Shown here piece after piece: positions 7,026 to 18,700 of a stretch of 27,459 nucleotides of DNA (position 1 is its first letter; each line of letters starts with the position of its first letter). The translations under genes were made by a program, and so were the position numbers. Under the pieces are notes generated by a model that was given only the letters and a program-made list of their open reading frames with translations, was not told where the DNA came from and ran no database searches. The DNA is taken from IMG/VR virus record IMGVR_UViG_3300030328_002939, positions 1-27,459 of that record; one strand, written 5' to 3'. The stretch is from a virus.

Positions 7026-7543
7026 TGGGAATGTTACCTAAGAAAGAGCTTTTAGAAAAGAAAGTTTTTGAAGAAAAACTATACGAGCATATGAAGCTTC
7101 GTGAAGGATATAAAAACGAAGTATATCTTGATACATTAGATAAACCTACTTGTGGTATTGGTCATTTACTTACTGCGTCAGAGAGAGAAGATTTTCCCGT
7201 AGGCACAGAAGTAGATGATTACAAGATTAAAGAATGGTATATGGAAGATATTACTACCGCTGCAGAGGCAGCAAAGAAACAAGCAAGTATATTATCTACA
7301 GACGATGAAGACGTTATAATAGCATTAGTTTCTGTTAATTATCAATTAGGAACTAGTTGGACTAGAAAGTTTCCATCGGCTTGGAGATGCTTATGTCATA
7401 GAGAATATGATAAAGCAATAGATGAAATAATGTATGCAGACAAGGATTCAGGTAGACATTCACGTTGGTACAAACAAACACCAGTACGTGTAGAAGATTT
7501 TGTAAAAGCAATTAATAAATTAAAGGAGATACACAATGGCTAA
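7025..7543 (+). CDS. T4-type lysozyme (GH24 muramidase), endolysin or virion-associated
   Basis: The 172-residue protein matches T4 lysozyme along its length. The catalytic Glu27 (LREGYK), Asp36 (YLDT) and Thr42 (PTCGIGHLL) have the same 9- and 6-residue spacings as Glu11, Asp20 and Thr26 of T4. VNYQLGTSWTRKFPSAW matches the T4 segment with INMVFQMG, and SRWYKQTPVRVEDF matches SRWYNQTPNRAKRV. It cleaves the glycan strands of peptidoglycan. No signal peptide is visible, so release would need a holin or delivery with the virion. It is embedded between candidate ejection proteins, which makes a virion-borne role possible as well as lysis. It begins by overlapping the previous stop, and ends 8 nt into the next gene. 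Confidence 0.95.
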   Translation: MGMLPKKELLEKKVFEEKLYEHMKLREGYKNEVYLDTLDKPTCGIGHLLTASEREDFPVGTEVDDYKIKEWYMEDITTAAEAAKKQASILSTDDEDVIIALVSVNYQLGTSWTRKFPSAWRCLCHREYDKAIDEIMYADKDSGRHSRWYKQTPVRVEDFVKAINKLKEIHNG

Positions 7544-8036
7544 TCGTGATTTTATGACAGACTATCAACGTGGGAATGCTCACGCTTGGGGAAGAATAAG
7601 CGGAGAATCTCAAACTTTGAGAAGTAGCGTTGGATCTACAATAAAGCATGGAAGTTTATATAATAAGTTTGAAAAAGATAAAAATTTTCAAAAATTTTAT
7701 AAAGCTGAAACAACTGATAAAAAAGTAAAAGTTATTAAAGATGTTCTAGGTAAAAAAACAATGGCACCTTTTGATAAGTACAGTGTTGAGGATTATGATA
7801 AATATTTTAAAAAACATATGGCTGTTATGCCCTCAGAACCAGTACGTAGTAAAGTTGTACAACCGTATGTAGATAGAGAACAACAAAGACACGAAGAGCT
7901 TTCAGATCATGTTGATGCAGTTAAAAAACAAGCATCTCAAGAATATGCTCCATATTTTAAGGAGATGAACTGGTTAAAAGCTATTTCTCCTAATTTAGAA
8001 TTTAAACCATTTGGTAACCAAAAGGAGGTATCGTAA
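7536..8036 (+). CDS. Putative internal virion protein, 166 residues
   Basis: ATG 7536 follows AAGGAG inside the end of the lysozyme gene. The product is hydrophilic, basic in its first 100 residues and helical towards the C-terminus (QQRHEELSDHVDAVKKQA), with no cysteine and no signal peptide. It lies between the lysozyme and a gp14-like protein, so it is probably packaged or part of the ejection machinery. No similarity to a named family is recognised. Confidence 0.7.
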   Translation: MANRDFMTDYQRGNAHAWGRISGESQTLRSSVGSTIKHGSLYNKFEKDKNFQKFYKAETTDKKVKVIKDVLGKKTMAPFDKYSVEDYDKYFKKHMAVMPSEPVRSKVVQPYVDREQQRHEELSDHVDAVKKQASQEYAPYFKEMNWLKAISPNLEFKPFGNQKEVS

Positions 8037-8518
8037 TGGCGTGGGGATATGTAATAGGTGCTATTGCTGGTGGAGTAATGGCTAATAACGCAAGAAAAGA
8101 AGAAAAGAGAAGAAAGAATCATGTAGCTGCTACTACAGGTCAAGGTATTGCAGATTTACAACCTTTATATAAAAATTATAGGGACGATGCTGCTAGAGAA
8201 GCAGGTCTTTCTTTTACATCACAAGGATTACAAGTTTCTCAAGCACATGGATCTTATCTTCAAGATATGTCTGGCTATGGAAGAACTGGTTTAGTCAGTT
8301 TCGATAATCCAGGGCTGGATCCTACTGCTCAATTATCTTCTTTAGGTCTTCAAGGAGAAGCTTCATTGTTGCAAAGATCACAAGCACTTGAACAACGTTT
8401 AGGCACATTAGATGCTGCAGAAAGACAGTTGAGAGGGCAAGCTCTAGGAGAAGGAGTTACTCTTGGCACTACCGAAGAGTTAATGGATAAATATGGAAAT
8501 AAAGACAATATTAAATAA
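8036..8518 (+). CDS. T7 gp14-like internal virion protein candidate
   Basis: The 160-residue protein has a strong AAGGAGG ribosome site, and its start overlaps the previous stop. Residues 4-17 (GYVIGAIAGGVMAN) are hydrophobic and glycine-rich. They are followed by a basic stretch (ARKEEKRRKN) and a long Gln/Ala/Leu-rich helical region (GEASLLQRSQALEQRLGTL). Together with size and place in the gene order, this matches T7 gp14, the small ejected protein that enters the outer membrane of the host. It has no cysteine. The call rests on layout and composition rather than clear sequence identity. Confidence 0.6.
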   Translation: MAWGYVIGAIAGGVMANNARKEEKRRKNHVAATTGQGIADLQPLYKNYRDDAAREAGLSFTSQGLQVSQAHGSYLQDMSGYGRTGLVSFDNPGLDPTAQLSSLGLQGEASLLQRSQALEQRLGTLDAAERQLRGQALGEGVTLGTTEELMDKYGNKDNIK

Positions 8519-8532
8519 TAGGGGAGTAAATA

Positions 8533-9780
8533 ATGGCTAATTATCAAACAGACTTCTTAACCGCATTAGGTATGGCTAGCGATTCGTTGGGTGGCTTAAT
8601 GAAGGATATAAGAAAACCAACTTTTCAAGAAGAGGTTTTAATAAGAGAGCAGTCACAAGCTAGATTAAATCAACAGCAACAAAACTTTCTTTTAGAAGCT
8701 AAGGGTGTTGATCAGGATTACCATTTAGAGAGAATGGATAAAGGTCTTGATATAGACATTGAAAAAATGACAAAACAAACTGATTTAAATCTAAAGGAAT
8801 TCAAGGGTCAAACAATGATGCAGTTTACAGATGCAAAAAATCGAGATGCATATTTCAACCGAAATCCTGAAAGAGCTAAAGACGTGCAAGATATAGAACA
8901 GGCTCTTAAAGACGGAGACTACGAATATATAAAGAAAAATTTTCAGAAAATTACAAATCTTAATAAAGATATAGAGAAAGCGGCAGTTACGGCTGGTCAT
9001 GAAGTGAGGGAGCAGTCTTGGGTAAATTTCTTTACACAATGGCTTCCAGGTGGTGGTTTTGGTTATCGTGGTTCTCAGAAAATAGAAGGAGATGAAGCTC
9101 GTTGGAAGAATGATCTTCAGATAGATTTAGAGATGAAACGAAGAACTAAGTTCAGGGAACTGAGCAGAGATTTTCAACAAGTAGATGAAGTTTTAGCACA
9201 AGCTGGAGGTGTAAGTACTGAATGGTCTAAAGAACATTCAGATGTCCAGAAAGGTTTAAATACTTATTATGAAAATATAGATTGGTCAGATCCTATTCAA
9301 ACAGAAGCTGCTTTTGGTTTAATGTCTATGCAGAACCAAGGATTGTATGCCAATATGATGGTTCAAAATCAAAAAGCTATGGCTATGAATAATGTCCTAG
9401 GTTCTGGAGCTACTCCCGAATATAGCATAAAAGATATTGTTGAGGGAGCAGGTGAAGAAGTATCAAATGATAAATGGTTTGGAAGAAGAAGTGCAGGTAA
9501 TGTAGCAGAACTTGCTACGGTACAAAAAAATTCATTTCAGTCTTCTCTTGGTTTAAGTGCTTTACAGGCAAATTATGCTCTAAACGATAAGTTCGAGGGA
9601 ATAAATGGAAAGCGTCAAAAGGAAGCTCTAGCTGATTTAGTTGAAGCAAAAACTTTAGCAGAAAAATTATCAAATCAAAGTTTTGGTAATATGGCTCAAA
9701 AAGATGCAGATCAAATGAAAGCATATTATGGAGAATCAAGAAAAATGATAGACTCTTACATAAGAGCCCTTAAGGCATAA
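8533..9780 (+). CDS. T7 gp15-like internal virion protein candidate
   Basis: The 415-residue protein follows GGGGAG. It is mainly alpha-helical: residues 28-75 are Gln/Glu/Lys-rich with coiled-coil spacing, and two more helical regions lie near 110-150 and 330-410. A Gly/aromatic-rich insertion (WLPGGGFGYRG) lies near residue 170. No cysteine. Its place between the gp14-like and the giant protein matches T7 gp15, part of the periplasmic tunnel used for genome ejection. It ends 3 nt before the giant gene, so the two are expected to be made together. The assignment is from gene order and composition only. Confidence 0.6.
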   Translation: MANYQTDFLTALGMASDSLGGLMKDIRKPTFQEEVLIREQSQARLNQQQQNFLLEAKGVDQDYHLERMDKGLDIDIEKMTKQTDLNLKEFKGQTMMQFTDAKNRDAYFNRNPERAKDVQDIEQALKDGDYEYIKKNFQKITNLNKDIEKAAVTAGHEVREQSWVNFFTQWLPGGGFGYRGSQKIEGDEARWKNDLQIDLEMKRRTKFRELSRDFQQVDEVLAQAGGVSTEWSKEHSDVQKGLNTYYENIDWSDPIQTEAAFGLMSMQNQGLYANMMVQNQKAMAMNNVLGSGATPEYSIKDIVEGAGEEVSNDKWFGRRSAGNVAELATVQKNSFQSSLGLSALQANYALNDKFEGINGKRQKEALADLVEAKTLAEKLSNQSFGNMAQKDADQMKAYYGESRKMIDSYIRALKA

Positions 9781-9783
9781 ATA

Positions 9784-12700
9784 ATGCTTAACCTTGACAA
9801 TAGGATCTTACTCCTTCAAAAAGAACTTGAACGAGGTGCTTTAGATGAATTTCAATATGCTGTAGCACTTCAAAAGTTTTATAGTCGTAGACCTGGTACT
9901 TTTAATACCAGAAGTTTACGTTATATGGAGTCTAAAATCAATGAAGCTGGCTTACCTTTAACTGAAGGTAGGCAAGGAAAAAGCGATGGTTTCTTAGCAC
10001 AAACAGTATCTGGTTTCATAGAAGGTTTTACTACTTTTGGATTTGCAGATACTCCCGATACTTCAGCCGAACGTATTGCTAATAATGTTGGACATTTAAT
10101 TGGATTAGCACCAGGTATTGTTGTACAAGCAATATCTGGTACTGGTGCAGCTGTTGGTGTAGTTAAAAGTGGATTAAAACATAAAGCAAAACAAACTGGT
10201 AGTAAAAAACTTTCTAAGGTAGCAGACAAACTAGAAGACGCTTCAACAAGTATTGGTAATACAAATTATAAATTTCAAAAAGGTCTAGATAAGTTAGCTA
10301 GATTTACCAAGCTTAAAGGTACAGCTATAGGAGTAGATAGGGCTACTGGTGAAAAACTTTATGGTTTACAATCTTTTCCAGGTATGGCGGCTCATTATAT
10401 ACAAAAACAAGCAGCGGGCAGTATACATAGAACTACCAATACGGCTGTAGACTATATGAATAAAGGTTTATTCAAGAGTAAATTCTTAGATAAGGAAGCT
10501 GCAAAAAACATTATAGATCAATCTGTTCACGTAGGATTGCTTTTAGCAGCGTCTGCACAACCTCTAGGTACACGAGGTGAAGGTTTTAAAGGAATGGCTA
10601 TGGCTGGAGTGCATGGTGCTGTAGCTGGTGGTATATTCGGAAGTATAGGAGAGTATGTTAACATAGGTAGAATGCTTGGAAGTTCTAATGCAACTATTAG
10701 AAAATCTGGGGAAAATGTTGTTAGGTCTTTTGCTAAAGCATTAGGAACACAGCCAAATAGAATTGACCAATATAATACTATTAATTTTATGATGCGTGGT
10801 GGTGCAGGTGCAACCTATGGTACTGTTACATCTAAGCTTCACGACCTACCTTTAGAAGATCAAATTTATGAAACATTGCTATCGACTTTCTTCTCTGTAA
10901 ATAGTAGAGCAGCTTTTGAGAATAGAGCAACTAGAGACATATATAACTCTATGAATGCAATACCAAGAGATTATAATATGAAGGAAGCTCGTAAATGGCT
11001 TACAGAGCAGCCTTGGTATCAAAATGAAACACCAGAATATCAAGCTTATTGGAGTAGGTATTTAAAAAATATTCAACAACAACAAATAGATTATACTATT
11101 AATCAATATAATGATATTGTTTTAACCTATGCAGAGATTTACAAGAAGTTAAAGGATGAAGGTAAAATAACTCCTGAAATGGAAGAAAAAGCAAAAACAG
11201 ATTCTAAAGCAAAAGAGAAAATACTGGGAGAGATGTATGATGCTTTAGATAAGCAGCGTTCTGACATAGAGGACCAAATTCAAGTTAATATCACAGAACA
11301 GAAACTTGGAGACCTAGATCAGGTAGCTAAAGATATTGAAAATAAGAAATTTAGACTTGACTCTATTACATTAGAAGATGGAAGAACGATTGAGTATCAA
11401 GTACAGGAAGTTGATCCTTTGTCTGAGCATTTGCCTAAACAAAAATCTTTAAAAAGTGTATTTTTAAGTATTAGAAAAAAAGGACAAGATGTTGGTGTAC
11501 AAGATTTACATAATATGTTTAAAAAGACTATTGATGATGCTCAATATGATGTTAAGCAATTTGTTTGGGATGTAGAAAAAACATATGGAATAAAGTTAAG
11601 TGAATCACAAAAAAGAGACTTGATACAATCTGCTCATTATCTTAAAAATATAGACAGGTATCCTATCGCTAGAATTTATTTAGTATCAGAGGGCGCTCTT
11701 AAAAAAGATAAAGATATGGATCCAATACTAGAAGAGCAGGCTCCTGAAACAGATATATACGATAAACCTATTGGTGGTTCAAAAAATAATGATCCGAAAT
11801 ACGGAACTAGTCGTGTAAATAAAAATTACGATAAAAGACAAGATGTGGATGAGCCTAAAACTCTTCATTACGATATTGATTATCTTACAACACGTGTTTT
11901 ACAACGTTACTGGGATACTGCTTCTGATAGTTATAAAAAAAGACCTAGAGTAAAAAACGTTGCACCTTTATCTGTAGATATATTCCAATATATTCCAGAA
12001 GGGAAAACTGATAAAAAAGGTAATCGTATTAGACCTATACAATTAGCAGAATTTATGAATAATAAGCAGTTTGATAAACTGGCAAAAGATTTAAATAAAA
12101 AAAATGCTTTTATCTATGCAGCAAATGGCGCAACTGGTAGAATACAAATTAGACAATATCCATTTAAATCAAAGGATGATGATTCAATACCTGGTATGTA
12201 CTTAACAGGAAAAGATATTACTAGTATAAATGACGCTTTAATAGCTGCTGGTATACCAGTCACAAAAGTTAGAAAGAAAAGCAATGTTGCAACCTTGATA
12301 TGGAGAATGATAGAAACTGGAGTATTGAGAACTCAATCTAAAGAATATAATCACTTAAATGCTGGCATTAAATATGAAAGTCAGATGTCCAGAAAAGATG
12401 GAAAAAACCTAAATGCAGAGCATATAAAAGGAAAAATACAAGAATGGATTGATAAAGAACCTTATGAAAGTTTAACTAAATTCCAAAAACGTACTAAACA
12501 TCATTCTGGTATTGAGATAGCTTTAGATCCTCAATACTTTATGAAGTATAAAAATATTTCTAGAATACGTCAAATAGATATGGATTCGTTTGACCCTAGT
12601 TCATTTACAGAGATTAAATTACCTTTAGATGTTTCTGCGATAAGACGTGTATTACATGATAAGCTTTATGCAGACGTTAACATAAAGCCTATCTTTGACA

Positions 12701-15700
12701 ATGTATACATTAATTTAAAGGGCAAGCGTAACAGTAAGTCCAATAACGACCTATACGAGCAGTTTGAAAAAGATAATCCAGAGATAGTGAAAGAAGTTGC
12801 TGATTGGAATAAAAATGTTCTAGATAGAATAGAGTCAGGTTCTTATAAAGACCAAGACTCTTTTAGTGATTTAAGCTTTACTGAACTGTCAAAAATTCCA
12901 GAATTTACTCCACTAATTCAACTTCCAAAATCTTCTATAAGCACATACGATGGTGCAAACTTTAAGCATATTATCATTGAAGACTTACCAAGTAGTGTTA
13001 AAAATATGGGTGAGGCTATTAAAAAGAATAATTCAGGAACAGATGGTGGTACTATGGTAAATCAAAACATTGCTAAAATTGTTATAGGTGAATATGGCTA
13101 TGATCCACGTACTGGGGTAATGAAAACATTGGGAGTGTTTAGACCTGATGCATGGCAAAAAATTGGTCAAACAATTAATAAGACAGCTGATTTTACTATG
13201 GATGATTACTGGCAGAAATTTGCAGATACGCATGGAATAGATAAAATACACTATGCGTCTGGTATTAAAGAATCTACTGGAATAGATGTAACAAAAGTAA
13301 GGTGGAATGAAGCTACTAAAGAATTTGAGTTAGTTGGAAAGTTAAATGCATTTGAATCTAAGATAGAAGACAACTACTTAAATTTAAATGTCTATGAAAA
13401 CTTTGGTAAAATAGGTAATCAAAAATTAATTCAACAAATTATGTCAAATATAAATTCTTTTGAAATGGATCCAGCTACAGATATTGGTAAAAAGTTTTGG
13501 GATAAGTGGGAAGATATGGTTTCTAAGTCGTCTGTAGGAGATCCTAAAGAAACCTTAATAGCTGAAAAAGAATTTTTAGCAGACAAGGAATTGTCTGTAA
13601 ACATTGATAATATAGATATAAGATTAATAGATAGAATTTTATATGATAGTCCAGATAGCAATGCAGCAAAAAGTATTTTAAAACAAATATTTGAAATAGA
13701 ACGTAATTCAGATTTTGATAAACAATCAATGCAAGACTGGAATGATTATAGGCAGAATACATATAACAGACAGTTGGTAGAAGACTATTTAATCGATACC
13801 GACTTTGATCCTGGAACCTACTTAAGACCTGGTGTTAGAGAGTATGTTAATGAAAGAATACAATCATACGTATCTAAACGTTTGACTAGACCACGTATTA
13901 AGCACTCATATAGCTCTAAATTGGGCCTATATGACGTTTTAATCAGTGGACGTAAGCAAAAGTACTCTAAACTTAAGAAAGGGCTTGCAAACGATGAATT
14001 TATGATGAATGAAGGAGCAAGAGATGTTATTGAAGTTAGTGTATATGAAGGGAAAAAGAATCAGAAGACAATGACATTAGGAGAGTTTTGGGACACTTGG
14101 GTTTATATGAAAGAGAATCCTACTACCAAAAGAGCACAAAAGGACTTTGAGGAATATGAAAATGTTCGTAAGAACGTTGCTTTTGTAAGATCTCCTATGA
14201 TTAGTAATGGTGGTTTCCGTATCGGAGAGTTTGTAGGGTTTGCTAAAACACGTAAGGGAATATCACTTATTACTAATGAATATAATGATTTCATGATGTC
14301 TGGTGCTGATAAAGATATTGATTCAGCTCATATGTTCTGGGGTTTGCCTAAGGAATTAGTAGATGTTTATAAACAATCTCAAATACAGGACCAATTAGTT
14401 AGGACTGTAAACGGTAAAAAAGATACTGTAGATTTAAAAGATGAAGACATAGCTGCTCAACTAGCTAGTGCTGAAGGTGCAAAAGAAAAGAGCAGAGAAA
14501 AGCATTTAGCTGATATATTAGATACTAAAGCAAAGCTAGATAATGGTAAAATTTCTACAATGTCAGAAGACTCTATTGGTTTAATTACTAATGGAGTTAA
14601 TTTAATAGGACTTGAATTAGATATTAATAAGCAGTTAGAAGATTCTACTATTCGTTCTGGAGAAAGTTCCTGGTTAAATAAAGATAAGTATACTAAATCT
14701 TTTAGACAGTTAATTATTGATAAGAACGTATTGTTAAATACCTATATTGATGCAGCAGATTTATCAAATATAGATCTTCCTATCGTATCATTGCGTAATA
14801 TGCGTAATAGGTATGCTTTTATGTATGAAGGATCTGTTTCTGGAAACTTGGAAGCTAGAAGACAAGCAATAAATAATATGCATAAAGTTATATTTGGATT
14901 TAAAAAGCAAGGTGATATACCTTTAAATACTCAGGAAGTTGCATTAGACTATCTATTAAAAACGGATGGTGCTAAATCTTATCTAGGTATTCTTGCAGAA
15001 CACTATAAAGGATTGCGTCTAGAGTTAAATCCTTGGAATGTTTTTAGTAAAGAACAAACTATATCGCTATTAAAAGATATATCAACTGAAATTCAGAAAC
15101 ATCCTATCTATAGAAAAGTTGGTATGAAAGATTTCTCTGAGCATTTCTTAAAAGGATTAGATCCTAAAGAGTTTGATAACATTATTGAATATGAAACTTT
15201 TTTATGGAATAAAGTGAACCAGGTAGTTGACCTATCAAATGCTTTAATACGTTCTCAGTCTTTTAAAGAATATGCAATAAAAGAACTTGAGATGACAAAT
15301 GAATCTGTAGATGATTTCATTACACAGGTAGTAGAGCTAACATTTGAGCAGCGTAATAGAATATATCAAGCTTTTAATAATAATCAACAGTATTATAAGA
15401 AACACAATACTCGTTCTTATGGAGATCAAATATCTATAACCAAAGCGATGTTAATGGACCAGTTAGATAGTCTTTCTAATCGTAGGAAAACAGAGGGTAA
15501 ACCATTACCAGAGAGAGCTTATAGAGAGGTAGAAGATTTGTTTGATACATTTTATATAGCTACTCCATTAGTTAAATTAGATTTTGTAGGTTTTAGAGGA
15601 GAGCAACGTTTTAAAAGATTAAAAGAAGTAAACAATGGTATTAAATCTCTTGTAGAGAAAAAACAAGATATGGAAAAGAAAGGAATCTTCTTTAATCAAG

Positions 15701-18700
15701 ATGACGCCTTAGAAGCTTTATACAGACAACGTGGTGCTTTGCAGGCTGAAATGACTGGTATGCTTCCTGATCGTGAACAGACTTGGGCTATTAGACCTAG
15801 AAATAAAAGGTATATGTCTGAAACAAGGCATCAGGTTCTTAAGATGGCTGAACAAACTAGAGAAGAACGCATAAAAACAATACGTGACTTACTTGAATTG
15901 GATAAGTTTGAACAAGAATCTTTAGATACTTTAAATCCTCCTCCTAATGGGAGACAGTCTAAAGTGGAATTACAGGAAGGGCAAGACGTTGTACTAAAAA
16001 CAAAGAAAATGGTTCCCGACTTAATTGACATGGACGTATTAACAGATCCAAAAAAATTAGATGCATTAATAGACAGCTTAAAACCTTTAAAGAAAACACA
16101 AACAGATGAATTGAGAAAAAATCTTAAAGACTTTAAAGACTTAATATATCAACAAACAGCATTAGGTAATGAAACTTTCCTATTTAATTTACCTAGTGAA
16201 TACTCTTTCTTTCTAAAACGTATAGATAGAAAATCTGATTTTATACAAAATGTTGATGGTTTGCGTTTTGGTTTGTTTATGAAATCAATGAAAATCAAAT
16301 ATGATAAAGACGATGTATTTTCTAAGATTAAAAGGAATAAAGAACTACTATCTGAAGTAGAAAATGTTTTGTATGCAGATATTTCTAATGATACACCTAT
16401 ATTATCATTTGATGAATATATGTTAAAGCATTATCCCGATATGATTCAAAAAGTAATTACAGATGCAAAAGGTAAACTAAAGAGTGGACCTTCTTATGCA
16501 AACGATCTTCGTTTAATTAAACTTATGGAAGACGTAAAAAAAGATTACCAGAAAAAGCCTGGTATGGAAAAAATTAATATGAGCGTAAAGTCTTTTGAAG
16601 ACGCCAAACTTTTATATCAAGATTATGTCCAGATGTGGCTTACGGCGAATAAGAAGACGCTTACTAATATAGCCGAAAATACAACTGGTAAGCTTTTAAA
16701 GGATTCGGACAAAAAGTCTTATTTTTATAATTCAAAAGATAAAAGAGTTAGAGCTTTTGATAGCAGTATGACTGAAAAGATATTGAAAGATAAAAATAAT
16801 GAACTTCTAGAAGTGAGTAGATTGAGCGATTATGTAACAAATGAAATAAATCTTTTATTCCCTCTTGAACAGCATTTAAGAGATCCTAAAAAATTAGACC
16901 AAATATTAGGTCTTTATCAAAGATTAGACAAGGAGCTTGCTCCATTTGAACAGAAATTACAGTTTGATCGTGTTATAAAATTCAACGAAAAAACTGGACA
17001 AATGGAAGAATATGGAATAACAGTCCCTACTAGTACTTTAAAGACTGTGGCAGAGGGTATATATCGTTTACACGTTAATGCTAATCAAATATCAGACTTC
17101 CATACAAAGATTGTAGGATTCCAAAAGAAAACATTAGCAGAAGAACAAAAGGGATATAAGGATAATGCCAATGTATTGTGGGAGTATGCAGCAGTTAAGC
17201 ACACTTTAGGTGAAGATAAATTAGGACCTAAACGTGAAAACACTACAATTGAAGAAGTTGTAGATTTAAATACTAGGTTAGAAAAAGCTGAAAAAGAAAT
17301 AAACAAAATAAATCAAAAATTTTATTATGTGAATAAAGAAGGAAGAAAGATTTGGGTAGAACCTAAAGAGTATGCGGATATAATTATATCTGAAGTTATA
17401 CAACCGTTAATGGATTACTCTTTAAGGTCTATGATTAAAAGTAATTATAAAAATATTTCTAGATATTTCCAAGATCAAAAAACTTTTAAATTAGAATATT
17501 CTCCTAAGAAGTATTTACTAGAAGGTCATCCAAAACACTATATGCAAGAGCTCTCTCAATTGTTTTTAAATAAGCATGGACTTATAGAGGTTAGACGTTT
17601 GCTTTGGTTTGATAAAACAGTTCGATTGAGCCAAGATAAACAAACTGGTGTTGAAATGCTTAAAAATCATTTCCACTTAGATGATATAACATGGATTAAG
17701 TTTCATTTAAATTTACGTGATCATATTTTAGATAAGTATAGTGATTATGTTACCAAAGGAGGTTCTTTAGATTGGGTAGCATTATCTAAAGCTAAAATAA
17801 AAGTAAATAAAAAAGATATAACTATGGATAAAGTTGTTAGGAAAGAGATTAGAAAATTCTCTAGACAATTCGGTGAATGGAAAAGCGAAGTAGGTAAGTT
17901 TGCACTAGATGGAGTTTCTGATAGATTTTATCCACAAATGGGACAAAAAGATGTTGCTGAGAATGTTAAATACTTAGAAGAGGTTTGGTTACCTTCAGAA
18001 AAAGAACGTATTATGAATAAAAAGAATTGGGAACAATTAACAGACTCTCAACTACGTGATGACGTAAAGTATGGCTATATAAGTTTTCAAGACGCTAAAC
18101 AATTAGAATACCAAAGAATAGAAAATAAATTGCTTGGTACAAATAGATTTGAAAATCCATATGTTGATAAAGAAGCTTTAGATATGTTCAATCAAATAAC
18201 AACTAGAAAAGGTAAAAATCCATATCCTGGTCAAGGAGTGACTACTCACGCAAGATCAAGATTAGAGCGTTCTATGCCTGGGTGGAGAAGTGATGGTAAT
18301 GTGCCTTTGGACTATATGAATAGTTTAAGTAGGGGTGTTATGCAAAATATAGGTGCTATGTATTCTAGGATTTATTTAGATAAATTTTTACAACAAGCCA
18401 GAAGAAATCCTCGCATGAGTGAAAATGCAGATATTTGGCATCAAACTATGGTTGATTACACTAGAGGTTATATGGGATTCCCTTCTACAAGAATTTTAGA
18501 AGTTTATGGTGTATCTAAAAAAGAAATGAATCTTTTAAAAGAATGGCAAAAAGCTGGTTTTAATCAAGACTGGAAAGTTGGAAAATTGGATGCAGTATCT
18601 AAAAAATTATTATGGGATGTAGAGCAAAGCTCTATTCCTACAATGAGCGAACAACGTTCTACGAAAAAAAGTCTTATAGCACAAAGCTATAAATTAAAAA

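Noticed and set aside
9921-10229. 102-residue minus-strand frame inside the giant gene
   Set aside because: It is antisense to a continuous coding frame, isolated on the wrong strand, and its composition follows from the opposite frame.
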